Origin: Aporrectodea caliginosa
Taxonomy: Eukaryota; Annelida; Clitellata; Crassiclitellata; Lumbricidae
Direction of reading: 5' to 3'
DNA: 64,000 nt
NCBI GenBank assembly: GCA_020284085.1
Contig: JACEVL010006441.1
Location: 1,964,501-2,028,500, forward strand
Shown here: positions 1 to 14,800 of the stretch, in pieces
Layout: every line of letters begins with the position of its first letter
Numbering within the stretch: the first letter of the stretch is position 1
Translations under genes and position numbers: made by a program
The notes under the pieces: model-generated
The model's input: the letters and a program-made list of their open reading frames with translations, nothing else
Told to the model about the DNA's origin: nothing
Databases searched by the model: none

Positions 1-714
1 TCAGCTTACATCGAGGACTGTCTCCAATGCGTCGGCCATCCTAGAAACCATCCAATACCTCTTCAATGCTCTACTCTTGATGAAAATGGAAAGTGACAGA
101 ATGTCTTGTTTAAATTTAAAACTTTTCTAGGGAATAAATGCCTTTAAATGAGACTGGTGGAACAAAATTAAATACAAATGCATCATTTAGCATCATCAAT
201 GTTAGGGGTTTTCGTAACGGAAGAAGAAGAGTAGTCCCTTAAGCTAGCCCTGAGGCAGCCGTGGGTATGAAGAGTTAGCGACTTCATTTTCTTAGCCACA
301 GCATAAGAGGGCAGGTGGCCAGTCCTCTCCCTTGCAGTCTTATCTTCCCACCGACAGTGTAAAGTTAGTGTACTCATTATAGCTGAGTTGGCTAGTAGCG
401 GAAAGAAGTACTAAACAAAGAAGTGAAGTACTGAATTGAGAAGGAAAGAAGTTTAACCTGTCTAAATGCTCAAACGGATGGACATTGGACAATCTAGGCA
501 ATTTTTAAACAAACTTTATGCAGTTAGGTCCAGCTAAAAGATATTTCTTGCATAAGTTCATGACTGAAATAACTTGTAATAAAAAAGTTTAGTTACATCT
601 CACAACATCATTAAACAATGTACAAACAATGGATGCATATACAAGGAGATAACATGGACATCTGCCAAAAAAACCGAGAAACTAATTTGGTTTAGAAAAT
701 TCTAACAGAATTAC
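1..714. other. Intron 52, no recognisable content
   Basis: This is AT-rich sequence downstream of exon 52. I looked for the missing second half of Ig17 on the minus strand and did not find it. Nothing else recognisable was seen. Confidence 0.6.
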
Positions 715-851
715 CTTTGTCCAGTAGACTTCTGGCCTTGGATAACCAAGTACTTGGCAGTCAAAGGTCGCTGGTTCACCAATCTGAATTGTGATGTCAT
801 GCATCTGGACTCTGAACTCTGGTGGAGTTTCCTTCACTTTCAATACATCCT
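715..851 (-). CDS. TTN: Exon 52: first half of Ig17, last exon in window
   Basis: 137 bp, phase 1 in, phase 0 out, donor GTAATT. It encodes [38 protein letters not shown]. The domain is cut at the mid-domain phase-0 position seen in other Igs here, so the second half should lie left of the window. Confidence 0.9.
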
Positions 852-3800
852 CTGTTGATTTTTCATACAATTACAACCGATAATTAATTAATATATAATC
901 TAATCTAACAGCTTTAATAGTATCATTACTGTAAATCAGAAAGCATCAATCGAAGATCACTTCAAGGGAAACTATAGCTGTAATCTGTTGGATAACCAAC
1001 AATAATGATGTAGCAGAAATCAGTAAACTGATTTTCCAGGCTCCACAATTACAAAACCTTTGCACTGCCTATCCAAATACAGTACAATACAATACAAGAA
1101 GTGATGTTCTCTCATAAAATACCCAGAAGAACTACTTATGATACAGCCACAAAGACATGGCATATAGGTAAAGAATGTCAGATGCAAAAACATTTGCACT
1201 TTCACTTCAATCAACAGAATACAACAAACAAAAACAATTACGCAAATGTAGTCGCAGATTTATATAGAGCCTTTTCATGAGAGGCTCATCAGAGGCACTA
1301 TCAAGCTGAAAACAGAAACCCAGGATCGAACAGAATGGTTTTCAAGCATTAACGGAATACAGGTTAAGAAAGACCAAGGAGATTATGATGTTATAAAATG
1401 CTAGGCAACCTATCCAGAAAGCTGGACAGCCCACCACAAAGCTTCTATGCTACACCAAGGAAGCTCAGGTGTGGGGAACAACCCGGTCACCCTGTGAAGC
1501 AAAGAAAACAAATCTATAGCCAAGAATGGATGAGGCAACAAGAAGGAACACAACCTATAAGGCAGTTACACATAAGCATTAAGATCTTAAACTCAACGTA
1601 TTGTATTGTATTTATAAATTTATAAAGCGCCTCTCACAGTGAACACCAATCAGAGGCGCTCCCAGTGCGAAAGACTCCGAGCGAAAAGAGTGGTCTTGAG
1701 TGGTCAACGTGTTTGTGCATTGGCAACCATTGCAATTTCTCCCACATGAAGCTGGATATAATGTGCCTAGACCTAGCTGTACCCCCAATATGACATTTAA
1801 ATTTGTTGAAATGTGTGATGTTCTTTACCCTGAACTATGAGCAGTGCTCGACATTCTGCAAAGCCGTATGGGCTGGTAGCCCTGACCATAAATGTTCCAG
1901 CATCTTCCAAGAAGACCTCTGGAATGACGAGGATGCTCTTCTGGTAGAGGTGAGTGATCTGGAAATCGCGTGATGGCTGTATCTCGATGCCTTCACGGAA
2001 CCAGTGAATTTCAGGCGTTGGGAAGCCAGTGAAGCTCACGTCCATTCTACAGAGAAGAAGCACTCATTAACTTAAAAATCAAGTAAATGAGAAAAACATG
2101 ATAACATGCAATAAAGAACAAAATGGATTTGAGAATTACAGAATCAACACAAGAAGGCATGGCAACATAAATGAAGATCAGGAAAATTAATAATGAATTT
2201 TACATAAAAGGTAATATTCAAATGATAACAATTCTAGATATCATTTTAAAGTTCCAGAGATAAAAACTATGGTCAAAATTTGGCCAGGTGCAGTTTGAAG
2301 AAAAGTAATGACTAATAATCATTAACACTGATCAAATGCCCTTAGATACCTCTGGGACTATATGCGAAAGCCATTATCTGCATCCTAATCTCGCTTCTTG
2401 CGCTCTGCTGATCGGCTTCATCTTTTTGTTCCTAGGACTAGGACTGCTCTGGGCCAACACCGGGCATTTCCTGTGGTGGATCCCTCCACCTGGAATAACC
2501 TTCCTCCCTCCCTGAGCGCTAAACTAATGACTGATTTTGCCTCATCGGTCTCTCATTCTTTAAAGGCGTTCTTTTCCCCCGGGGCTTCCCTGCTGAGGGC
2601 GACTCTGAATAGTTATTCTGCAAGAGGCGCTTCATAAATGTTTAGATACGATACAATACGATTTAGATATGAATCACTCATAAATGACTAATTCTGAGTA
2701 CTGACTTGACTGGCTGTCCTTCTTTGGCAGTGACATTCGACAGTGGTTCAGTGAACGTCGGTGGTTCCTTTCGTGCGGGCTGAGTTTTCTGCACAATACG
2801 ATGTTGTTCTTCTCGTTTGTAGTCATCAGCAATGTTCAGCATTGCCTTAGCACGAGCCACGTGCACCTCGGACTCGATGTGAACATTTGGCTCGTGCGAT
2901 CGCAACTCCTTCGATGCATCTGAACGTGCCATCTGTGCGTGGCGCAGGTTGATATCGGTAAACGCTTGCTTCACCTCATCATCTTTGTATGCCTGAGCCT
3001 TCTCTTGGGCAGCTGGTAACAAAGAAATAGACAACACGGTTCGATTAAATTAAAAACAACATCACCATATTAATGGCGTAAAATGTGCTGCACTGTGGTC
3101 AGTCCATCTTTCTGGAATAGGTTGCCTAGCAACCTCCATAACGAGCTTCTTGGTATTTCCTTGCTCCTTTTCCGCAAGCATCTGAAAACCATTCTTTACA
3201 ATCGTGGTTTGGTGTCGTCAGGTCGGGAGCGCCTCTGAGGAGTATCTCTTGAAGTGGCGCCATATAAATTTATGATTACGATTACGAAAATTCTTAGAAG
3301 TCTGTAATCATATGTTTTCAGGATACCTCACTGATTAATATATAAACAATTTATTAATGCCTCTAATATGATAAAACCATATTTACAACCATAGTAATAA
3401 TTTATATCTTAGATATTGATGATAATATAACGACAATACGCAAAGCTGTTCCACATACATCTCTCAAAAGCTCGAAGTTCAACAACAGTTGTTTTTGGTT
3501 TCTTCAAGGCTTGATCAAGTTCAAAGGTACGCAGTTCTCCGTGCTTCTTTCTGTCCAACTCAGTCTCCACAATAGCTGGAAAAACGTAAACAACCACATT
3601 AAAAATGGCAAATAAATACTTTGTTTGGTCTGCATTATAAAAACTCAGGCACTCATAAAAATTTTTCAATAGCTAGCAATTTTGTATGAACAAAATAGTC
3701 ATGTGTCTTAGGTGTTTGGTCTGCATTATAAAAACTTGGGACTCAAAATTGTTAGCATTAGAAATTTTTTATGAACAAAATATTAGTCATGTGTTTTAGG

Positions 3801-5780
3801 AGAGCTGCTGATGACCTATGTGATCTTTTTCCTTTGAAGGTACTCCTTCAGTGTACACTAACAAAACTAACAACAAAACTGATGATTTAATTACCGAAAT
3901 ATCTCAGTGCCACACTGACACAAAGCAGCATCAGGGAGACCAACTTATTCACTAGTGCTTGATAAATACAAGCCAGATTAAGTTAATAACAATTGTTCTT
4001 CTTTTGGCTTACATTTTGGTGCCTGCTTTAATCGAGATCTCCAGTCATCGCGTGAAGTAACGGTCAGACTGCCCGAACATTCAGCCTCACCAACGGCATT
4101 CTTAGCAACGACTCGAATTGCGCCGCTGTCGTAGTCACGTGCCTTTGGAATCTCCAAGATGTGAATCATTCCATCGTAACGAAGACGGAATCTCTGACTC
4201 TATAAAATTAAGTAATTGAGACAACGTGAATTAAAAAAATATATGTCTACAATATGGAATCGCACCATCAGAAATAACAATAGAAGAACATAAAAAGACT
4301 ATCACAAAGCTATTGCTTTGTAACAAAGCCACTGTTTTGTAACAAAGCTATTTTCTTGAAACAAAACTATTGCTTCATAATAAAGTGATTGTTTTGTAAA
4401 AAAGCTATCGTTTTGTAAAAAAAGCTACTGTTTTGTAACAAAGTAATTGCTGTGTAAAAAACCTATTGTTTTGTAACAAAGCTATTGTTTTGAAACAAAG
4501 GGTCTTGCACGTAATCTGCAATTTCAATTGTTACTTTCAACCACAATTTGAAACAAATAAAGTTAAAGATAGATTTGACAGTTACCACAAAGAAAACAAG
4601 AAAATAAATTAACAGAACACAAGGACAGTGAGGCAATCAACTGTTTTCATTAAGTAAAGAAATAATTTTTCGCTTTATACAAAAACAAATACAGTCTATT
4701 ATTGCCGAATATGATCACATTTCTAACAATAAAACACTTATCCTGGATTCAACTAAGATAAAGAAAATGGTTAGAAGACTAAGTAAGTAAGTAAGTTTCT
4801 TACATTGCAGGCGATTGTTCCGTTGACCCACCACTTCAACATCGGTCTTGGATTTCCGCTGACCTTGACCATGAACTTGGCTGTATCGCCCTCCTCAACA
4901 CGCTGAGAGTCCAAGAACAGGTCAAAGATTGGAGGAGATCTGTCCGGCTGATCTTCCACTCTCTCATCATACCTCCTTCAAAAGCAATTAATTCGGTCAT
5001 GTGATACACATTTATACAGAGCTATTGTTTTATTATTATTATTATTTTCTAACAATGACCATAACACAGAGAGCAATTACCCTCTGGATTGTTTTGATTG
5101 AATTTCCTCAGATTACACGAGAGCTGCCTGAAAGGAGCACGAGCAGCCTTAGGATATAAATATTTCTTAACAGCATTAATATGTATTCAAAGGCATAGTG
5201 TTTGAGAAAAGAAACTAAAGAACAGCAACTAGGCATAAGAAATATGTCAGAATAAGGAGACATTTTATAATGAGAAAGCACTTACTGGTATCTAGGGTAA
5301 ATAAAACAATGATAATAATTATAAAAATAATGAAAGTAATAAATAATAATAATTTTCCCAGAACTTTTTGTACTCTCCAGATAAATTTGTAATTCCTGAG
5401 AAATCATAGGTACCTCAGGGCAAAAACTTTATAAATAATAATAATAAATAAATACATGAAAGTATCTTTCATATTTTTTGCATGTATTGTATATGTATTG
5501 TAAAATCTGTAAAATTCTATGACGTTATAATGGGACGAGGAGATGGTTGAATGGTAACATGCTGGCACGAAGATCAGAAGGACGCGGGTTCAACACCCGC
5601 TAGCCCCATAAGGTTAACTCAGCCTTCAACTCCGTAGGGATGACTGTAAATAGAGTAATAGGACAGATGGGCACCTTGCAGGCTGCCATAAAGTTAAATT
5701 CAACTCCTCTTAAACTTGTTATCATTTGCTACTACTACATCATGAACTCTTACTGCGTACTTGTCAGTTTGAATTAATAA

Positions 5781-5827
<47 letters not shown>

Positions 5828-8800
5828 AAGAGAGACAGCTGGAAATTGTCTGCGTTGAGTATACCTGTAGTTGGCATCTTCCATATTCTGTATTTGTCGA
5901 ACGCTGTCGCTTCCTTCTGGCAGCTGCGTTTCATATATGACAGATTCCTTGCCTGGAATGAAACAAAGAAAATACACATAAAAGCATCCATCACATTATT
6001 CTGAAAAATAAGCAACGTGCTGAGAATCAAATGAAGCTGACAATATATATATATATTTATATATATAGCAAATATCATACTATGGGTCAATCCTATTAAA
6101 AGACACACAACTGCACTGTTATGCACTGAATTAAGGCATTTAAACGTATATACCAGTGCAATTTTATAATAAAAGCAAAGTCTGTTAACCTTTAATGACG
6201 AGCATGTACTAAAATGTATGGGAAACCGATGCAACTTGTCGTTAAAAGGTTAAAACCATAATGATGGTTTTGGGGAGACACTAGTTTCCTTCTCCGAGGC
6301 TCACATGGTAGTATGGCGGAAACAACAAAGTCTCAATAGGACTTCCTGATTAGCAATATTAAAATAACAAATAATTAGTCATGCAAGCATAAAAACTCAT
6401 TAACTGATGAATTGATTTGTAGTTATAGAACAAAGGCCAACCAAAGCATTGGAGCTGTGTGTGTGTGGCGTCTGATCCAAATTTGTTTGACGCTTTGCAC
6501 ATGTAGATGCCGTTGTCCTCTGGGTATGTGTATAGGATGTCCAACGACACAAAGCCAAAGTCATGGAGCGGCCGGAAACGATGACCTGAAATCATTTTCA
6601 CATAATCGTTACATCCACACGAAATATGTGTGCACTTATTATTTACTTGTTCATGCCATTGCCATGTACATATAATGTATATACCTTGTTTCCTTGTAAC
6701 GGCATGTGCCGTGTTACGGCGCTGTAGAAATTGTCGTAGTCATTCATTCATTCCTTACCTCCTTTCACGTTCATTTATAATTACTTTACGACAGTTAAGA
6801 ATTTACTACTCAGTTTTTACATCACACAGTTGGCCGTTATGCATCTTTCCAACCTAATGCTCTCAGTTGGCCCTGGCTAGCGGGACCTTCGCCTCTTTTG
6901 GGTCTTCTGTGTCAGCCGACAATAATTGGATAACATGATGTAATTACGACCTGTATTAAGTTGGTTACCGAATAAAATGTCATGCTGTTAGTAGGCTACC
7001 CCTATATATTGTAGTAAGTAAGTATATTCTTTATTGAACCAGCTACAATCCACATTCCGGTGTACATACATCATAATAAACAATCAATAGTCAATATGAA
7101 GAAAGCATTCTAACTATAAAAGTTTTTTTTCATATTGTGATCATCATCAAAATTGTTATTATCATCAGCTCAAATCATATCTTTATGATTGGGCAATTTT
7201 GCAATTATGTATGGCTTAGTCATGGATTCGTTGTTATAAATTGCTGACTGGTGGTCAATAATTGCAGACGAAATGTCTAACATACATCAAATATTGCACA
7301 TATACGTGCCATCATCTTATTCTGTTGGTAACTAGTGGGCCGTAATTAGAGGGACTTAGGCTCTTCAGGTCCTCTTGTGCCCATTATTAAAAATTCGTTC
7401 TGAATTGTCAATACGGAACTACTTGACTTATGGAATGTTCAGACCAAATCATCAAATCATCAAATGGTTCTCTTGGCTTAGCTACAGTTCTTTAACCTTA
7501 GCTACAGTGAATTATAATATTAGTAAAACTCAACCAAAAACAGAAAAATGAGTCAATCAATCAATCAATCAATCAATATACTTTGAGTCAGCACAACAAA
7601 CCATGTCTAAGAAGAACGCCGTCCTTGTACCACTCCACTTGCATGTCAGGATCTCCGACTGGTACCAAGCGGCACTCGAAATGCGCCGACTGGTTTTCTG
7701 AGAGGTTCATCAGAGGTTTGATCTGACTCATGAACTTCGGAGGGCGTGGTCTTTCTCTGTGAAACATGTCTTCGGCTGGCATATCGGGAGCTTTCACACG
7801 GGGTTGACTGCATACAAACATGCCAACATCAGAATAAAACCTTATGAAGCACTTCATTTAATATTTATATATATACTAAAGTACGTAAGTAGCCTTTATT
7901 TGCATCCGACAACAATTGCATACAATTTTGCATACATAGTTCTAGGTTCTGTTTAGAACAATAATGACATTTAAAATATATATATAAATGTATATATATA
8001 TAACATGAAACTGAGTAGGTTGTACAAACCCAGGAAATCTTCCTGAATCAACCGTGTCTTCAGAAGGACCAGCCTTTGTAGCCCTACAAATGAACAGTTA
8101 CAATGCAAGTCATTATTTGTCATTATTCTTGTCCCATGCTGGGCACAGTGTCCTTTGTTCTGCAGTCCATGGCAACTTGATTGTTCCTTTCGTCCTTTTG
8201 TCCATACAGCTACAATGCAGCAACGTGCTTTATCTGTCGTTGGTCCAGTGACATGGAATGGGCTTCCTCGGAAATTGCATTCCCTCCCTTGGTTCCTTCC
8301 TTGACCATTCTATCAGGTCCTTACAACTGCTTTTTTCCGCCAGGCCTGGGTCAGGAGCACCTCTGAATAGAGATCTCGAAGGGATGCTATATAACTTTTT
8401 GATTGATTGATTTATTGAATCTATAGCACCATATGCATATAAATTTATGATTACGATTATGACATGCTAGTTCTCTCTTCAATCATTAACTGGCAAACAA
8501 GGTTACACAGCAGCATGATAACAGCTCAAAATTTTTATAATCTCATTTGAGAACCGCAAATAATATTAGCAAACATTTAAGCAGCAGTTCTTACTTCATG
8601 AAGAAACAAACTTTCTTTCTTAGTAGGATAAAAAAAAGTGGGTGTCCTTAAGTGAATTTTAGTTATTAAGCAGCAATATGTTAATAGGTGACAGCCTAAA
8701 GTATAAACAAAATCACTTATATCAAGCTATGTAACTACAGATTTAAATCTAGGTGTTAATTTCAGAATCGGACGAACCTTTCCTCATCCTGAATGTACTT

Positions 8801-11800
8801 CAAGATCTCTGACTGCTTTGGAGCTGGCCTAGGAGTTGGCTTTGCCCTTGTGTCAATTGTAGCTACCACCGGAGATACGGTAGACAGTGGTGCCTGAGGT
8901 GGTGGCCGAGCAAAGGACTCCACTTTGGGCACAGGAGATGCAGGCACTCGTGGTGGTGCAGGCTCAGGTGTCCATGGTAACGGCACATCCACCACAGGAG
9001 CCGGTGACACCTTCCTTGGTGCTTCGATGTGCTTCCACGGCTGTGGTGACGGTGCCTTTGGAGGCGGTGTCGGAGACAGGATGATGTCAGCAGTAGACCG
9101 GTGAGACTCTGGTGTGAATGGTTCGATAGGTCTTGGCGAACTGACTGGGGCTATTACCCTTGACCAGTCTGGTACGGGCGAAGAAATTGGTTTCTGTGGC
9201 TCAGAGGCTGGCCTAGTAACATAAAAGTAGCATACTTTTACAAGAAATCAGTCCAGCAAGTTAGCAGTTGGACCTTTAACCTTCAGGTCAATTGCCAAGC
9301 ATACTATAAGAAGTTCCCCACTGATGATGGTGTAAAAATAATTCATGTGCAATAAATTTATTAGACCCATGAAGCTAGCAAATAAACCTTCAACATCTGC
9401 GAGTTAAAACCTATCCTTTAAGCACAAAAAATAATTAAATTCTTAGGGTACTTAATGTGTGCCATCAATTTCCACCTACCAGTCTTCCAAATGATAATTC
9501 ATTCAAAAACTAACTGAACTTCTGAAAGTCTTAAGTTTTAAGCCTCAGAGTGTAGGAATAATGAATGGAACGATAAAAAAATCACAAAATCATTTAGCAT
9601 GCTTCTCTGAGATTACATTTTAATTATGAGGAAATAAAGAACAATAAATTACCTTCTTTGAAACGGTGGATGAACAATTTCACTTGTCCTATACAAAAGA
9701 ATACAAAAAATAAATTATTCTGTCAATCATAAACCGTCAATAAATTACCCTCTCCCTACATATTTTCTCTAATACACTCACTCACCTGCACTCACATTTG
9801 TTTAAATGTCCTTATTTAGATATACTCTGAACAGTCAGTACACATACCCAATTCATAATTGCTCAGAATGTACTTATTCTAATGCATACTATAATAGCAC
9901 AGCTTATGTGACAAATGCGCACTTTTGCCACAGCCATAAGATGTCGTTAAGCACTGTAAACTACTACTAGGAAATATGACAAATTCTTACGGTGTTATCA
10001 CTCGTCCCCTTGGAATACTGAGTTTTCTCTCAGGTGTTCGTTGCCGAGCTTCAACTAAACAAAAATCAGAGCAATAAGAAACACTCAATTTCTCATCATC
10101 AACTTCAAAGTAAAGTCATTTGGTCTGAGACTTAGCGCAAAGCTTGGATCATAAGAAGCATGTTCGCAAATAACTTTTCATTGACGACATTGGAATATCC
10201 AGAAGCAAACAAATCTTTGAAATCAGTGATATTTTTTGTCAGCCCTTTTATTACAAGCACAATAACTGTAAATGAATTTAAGATACTTATGAAGATTTGT
10301 CAGCAACAATATATATAGACTTACAAAAAAAGGCCAGAGCAATCTAACAGGTCTTAAAGGACGATTTAAATGTCGACAATAATTTTGAAAAAACGGTCTC
10401 TTAGAGTCAAAAGTGGATTAAAACATTGACATTTGTTCATTCATCCACTCATTCCTTCATTTATTTGTTCATTCATTCATTCATAACACAAACGACAAGC
10501 TCTGACCTTGAACAATGAGCCTTGCACGATTTGTGGCAACTCCCGCGACATTTGCAGCAGTGCACTGGAACCACGCATTATCCTCCGGCCTTGCCCTAGC
10601 AATCTGCAGTGATGACCTGCCACCTGCTGTCTGAATGCGGTACTCGTTATCGGTGGACAGCATTCGTCCATCCTTCTGCCAGCTCATCATTGGAACTGGA
10701 AAGCCCCTTGCCTCCGCTTCGAAGGACACCGGCATACCCTCAAGCACCGACTGGTTGATCATACGATCCACAAACAGTGGCAGCGACGCTGATTCACGAG
10801 CTAAATAAAATACATCGAAATCTGCTTTGATCTGCTAATTTAGGTAAAAAAAGTGTAATTGAAGTGGGTTTTTAACATCTAAGAACTTTACAAAATGCTC
10901 TTCCAGCCTTGTGATGCAAGTACACCCGGAAAAACATTTTACAACTTTACGAAAATGCATAATCAGTACAAGTTCAGTATATGCAGACATCATCAATATC
11001 AACTATTTCAAATGCCCTTGAAGTTTATCTTGGACTGATCATACAAATAAACAGCTCCTGAGCAGAAACATCCTTGCAAGTGTCTTTATAGTCGATTCCT
11101 GCTTAAACATGTTTGAATATCCTTATAATAATCAACATTCACGACAGGATTCAGCAAACAAGTCACGTGTATGCCCTGATTCCCTTCCAGCTTGTTGATA
11201 TTGCTGGAAAAAAATCTGCACAGCACTGCGTCCCTCTAGTGACATTCTTACACGTTTCAATGAAGTTTCCAACACTGATTTGCATACAATGCCATCACCT
11301 CATAATCTTTTAAAACTTTCTTCTCAGTCAAGAGCTGCATAAAATATCCTCCACATTATGAACATGGGAAGCGCTGGTGACTCAATTAAAGTCAAAATAT
11401 AGCAAAAGACAGCTCAAAGTAAAAGATGCCAGTGTCTGGAGTCAACTGACACCATACATTTGGTTGCACAGCGACATCGGTATGTTTAGAAGACAACTGA
11501 AAATGTATTTGTTCTGTAAGCTGCGCACAGATTATGCAGTGCTTCCAAACTTTTTGCATATCAGGACAATTAGCGATGACTTGATCATGCTGAGACCCAT
11601 TCAGCAAAAAACAAGTTCATCATGTATACCAGCAATTAATTTCTTTTGAAGGGGCTCTAAACAAATTTCTGGATACAGCAACAATTACAGCAAAAATACA
11701 TTGACTTACGAAGAACATTAAGTCGGACTTGGAACTGGTCTTTTCCGGCCGCATTGGTGGCAATGCAAGTGTAGAGTCCACTGTCTGACCGACTGGTCAC

Positions 11801-14800
11801 TTCGAATATTAACGAGTTAATGCCCGCTTCGTTGATGACTATCTTGTGATAGCGATCGTCATAGACTTCTGTCCCATCACGGAACCAGGACATGTCAGGG
11901 TTTGGCTGACCGGACACAACGCAGTCAAACCTGGCCACTGATCCCTCTGGAACTTCCAGGTCCATTGGTATTTTACGAAAGACTGGCTTGTAATGCTTCT
12001 CTGACACTCCGCCAAGATCTCTTGATCCTCTGCGGGGTTCAGCAGGACTGTAATGAACATGAATTATTTTCAAATTAGTCATCCGATTAGATTATTATAT
12101 TTTAAATATTTAAATTATGAAATTAACATCTTCTATTTCATCGTTCTTACCTACAGGTACCTCCCGAAAAGAAGTTTTTAAAGGCAAATACCAAATTAAC
12201 TGATATAAAACACACTGTACACAGACTGTGCTCACTTTCAAAACACATGCCTACTTGTTGCAATGGGACTCAGTTTCCAGATTATCTTGTTCCTAGATAC
12301 ACAGTGTATTTTAACAGCTTAGATCATTAGTGTTTTCATCAGCCAAGTGTAATATTTCTAAGGTGGACAACAGGCAAACACAGTAGGTGTGTCATAAGAC
12401 TTATTGTGACTCTCCCAGGCCAAGCAGGCTGTAAAACGGGAGAGGCAGGTGTCTTCAAAGAGTGTGCAACAATGGCATTACATAAACATCCCTATGATAA
12501 ATGTCAAACTAGCAATCAATATTTTTTCAACCTCTTCTTACAAGCACCGCCACTACATAAGAAATCAAGATAGGCATCAATATCTGTCAGGAACATGGTG
12601 GACATAAAACAAAGGCCAGATCAAAATAACAGATCTTACCAGGCGATGAGTAAACACAACAGTACTATATGTAAGTTGAAAACTATTTCATGAGAGATCA
12701 CCTGTGCAACATTCGCCTGAGTGCATCGGGAGCAACATAAGAGGTCTCGTCAACGGCCTTGGCGCCCTCGACGTAGAGTTCTGCATTGCATGTGTCTCGT
12801 CCGCCGATGTTTGTGGCACAGCACGTGTAGTGACCAGCATCTTCTGGTAACGTCACACGGATGGTCAGTGTGCAGACACCTTCTCTTGTTAAGCTCATGA
12901 TGTAGCGATTGGACGGCCGGATTAGGCGCCCATTGTGGTACCACTCGATCTGTCGCCATAGCAACCAAATTCACTTTACAGATACCATGTTTGATATGTT
13001 GCCATAGCAACCAAATCCCATTTTACAGATGCCAACCAGATGAAAAATGACAAAATCCCACATCACTAGGATGACATATAAAGACTTGAATAAGATAGAC
13101 TGGCTAATTTAGATTATTGCGACTATTACGATGTGTGTATACCATAATGCAATCACCAATTGGTTTATTAAAGGATATTCTTACTTACTTACTTATGTTT
13201 GATAGAGCTTCATACTGTAATGTATGAAACATAGTTTCATACCATAAGTTATGAAACTAATTAATTATGGTATCCACACAAAACTGGTAGAAACTGTGGG
13301 TAATGTGTGTGCGTAGTGGTTACCTAAGAAGTTTTGGAATCATAAACTTTATCCCATAAAATGGTTTATTTAGCTTTTCTTCTATTTATATTCATCCCTG
13401 TAACCTAAAACCTGTTCTGCGCAATAAACAAATTCAATTCAATTCAATCCCAAAGTTAAAGTATATGTTAAATTGTCAACCATAGAAAATAAAAAGGAAT
13501 TGAAACTAGGAAATCTTTGAAAATCTAAAATGAACTAACATTTGGCAGTGGCGTTGCATTAACTTTGCAGACGAATGTAGCATCTGAGCCTTCGATGAGC
13601 TGTGAGTTCTTTGGTTTCTGTTCAAAAGCTGGGATGCTGACTTGCTCCTTGGGCAAGCTGTCATCGAAAGCCGGTTTCTCCTCTTTCACAAAATGCTTCG
13701 GAACTTGAACTTTGCCCTCATCACGAAATTCAATCTCCTTTGACAAACGTTTCTCAAAGTGAGAAACTTTGAAAGGCTGAAACACGCAAGAAAATGATAT
13801 TGACATAAAAATAATATTACAGTAAATCAATCAAATAAAATCATTCGAGACTTCTGTTGTAAATACAGACATAATAACAATAATTCCAAATGTTGAAGAT
13901 TTTTTGTAATCGTGATCTCGAGATTTCTACGCTAGAGAGGATAGTGCATGGTTCCAGTGCATCGCTGCTGTGGGAACCAGCTTATTTAGAGGTGCTCAGT
14001 CAAAACAAAATCGATAGACAAGTAAGGTCAGATTCAAGGGCAAGGCAGGTAGACAATCAGGCCACAGTGGATCATGTTTAGAACTGGAGAAGTCCTACAC
14101 CTAGAGGTTAGGGGAAGAGAAGAAAACAAGGTAGGATTTGAGGAATAGAAGCATTTTCAGTTTTAAGAGAAATGCTTGTTCAGAGATTGCAAGAGGTACT
14201 GTAAAATTCAGTATCACACAGCAACGAATAAAAATGTGAAACTGCTCTTTACAAGTTTGTTCTTCATCCAAAAGATCCTCAAGTGTGCTGGTGTACACTT
14301 GAGTGTACGCCAGGACGGACAAATACATCAACAGCACCTTTCTGGAAATTCTAACTGCCAATTCACTTTGTGCCACTTTGGTCCTTATTTTGAAAGTCGG
14401 AACAAAAATTGAAAGAGTGATGGTGATTTACCTAAGTCAGCAACATATACAAGTTCATATAATTCCTTTAGTTGTCTGGTGCATTCCTAGAAATGTGAGT
14501 TTTTAAGAGGCACATGTCAGTTGGTTACTTCTTCTGAAGGCAGTAGGTCTCCATCTGAAAGTCTTCCATCAACTGCAGGTGCTGAAGGTGGTCGATAGAA
14601 TTTGGCTGGAGATGGCACTCCTCTTCCCTGCTGTCTCTCCCAGTCCTGGAATCGATCTGTCAAAGAACATCAACGCTAACATTCAGAACAAATTGACAGC
14701 AGTTCATCATAAAACTGGATTGTCAGTGCAATAACATTTTTAAACGCAAAAATAAAAGAGAACCTACAAGTACTGGCTTGTCAGTTCCATATTATTTTTA

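Noticed and set aside
1..85. Possible further exon on the minus strand ending at GTAAGC
   Set aside because: The predicted residues (MVSRMADALETVLD) do not continue Ig17, and no fitting acceptor and phase was found.
5532..5610. Functional tRNA gene
   Set aside because: A and B boxes are present, but the acceptor stem is not paired and a SINE body and tail follow; a second copy confirms a SINE.
5732..5850. Poly-Tyr / poly-Ile open frames
   Set aside because: These are translations of the (TTA)n tail of a SINE, not genes.
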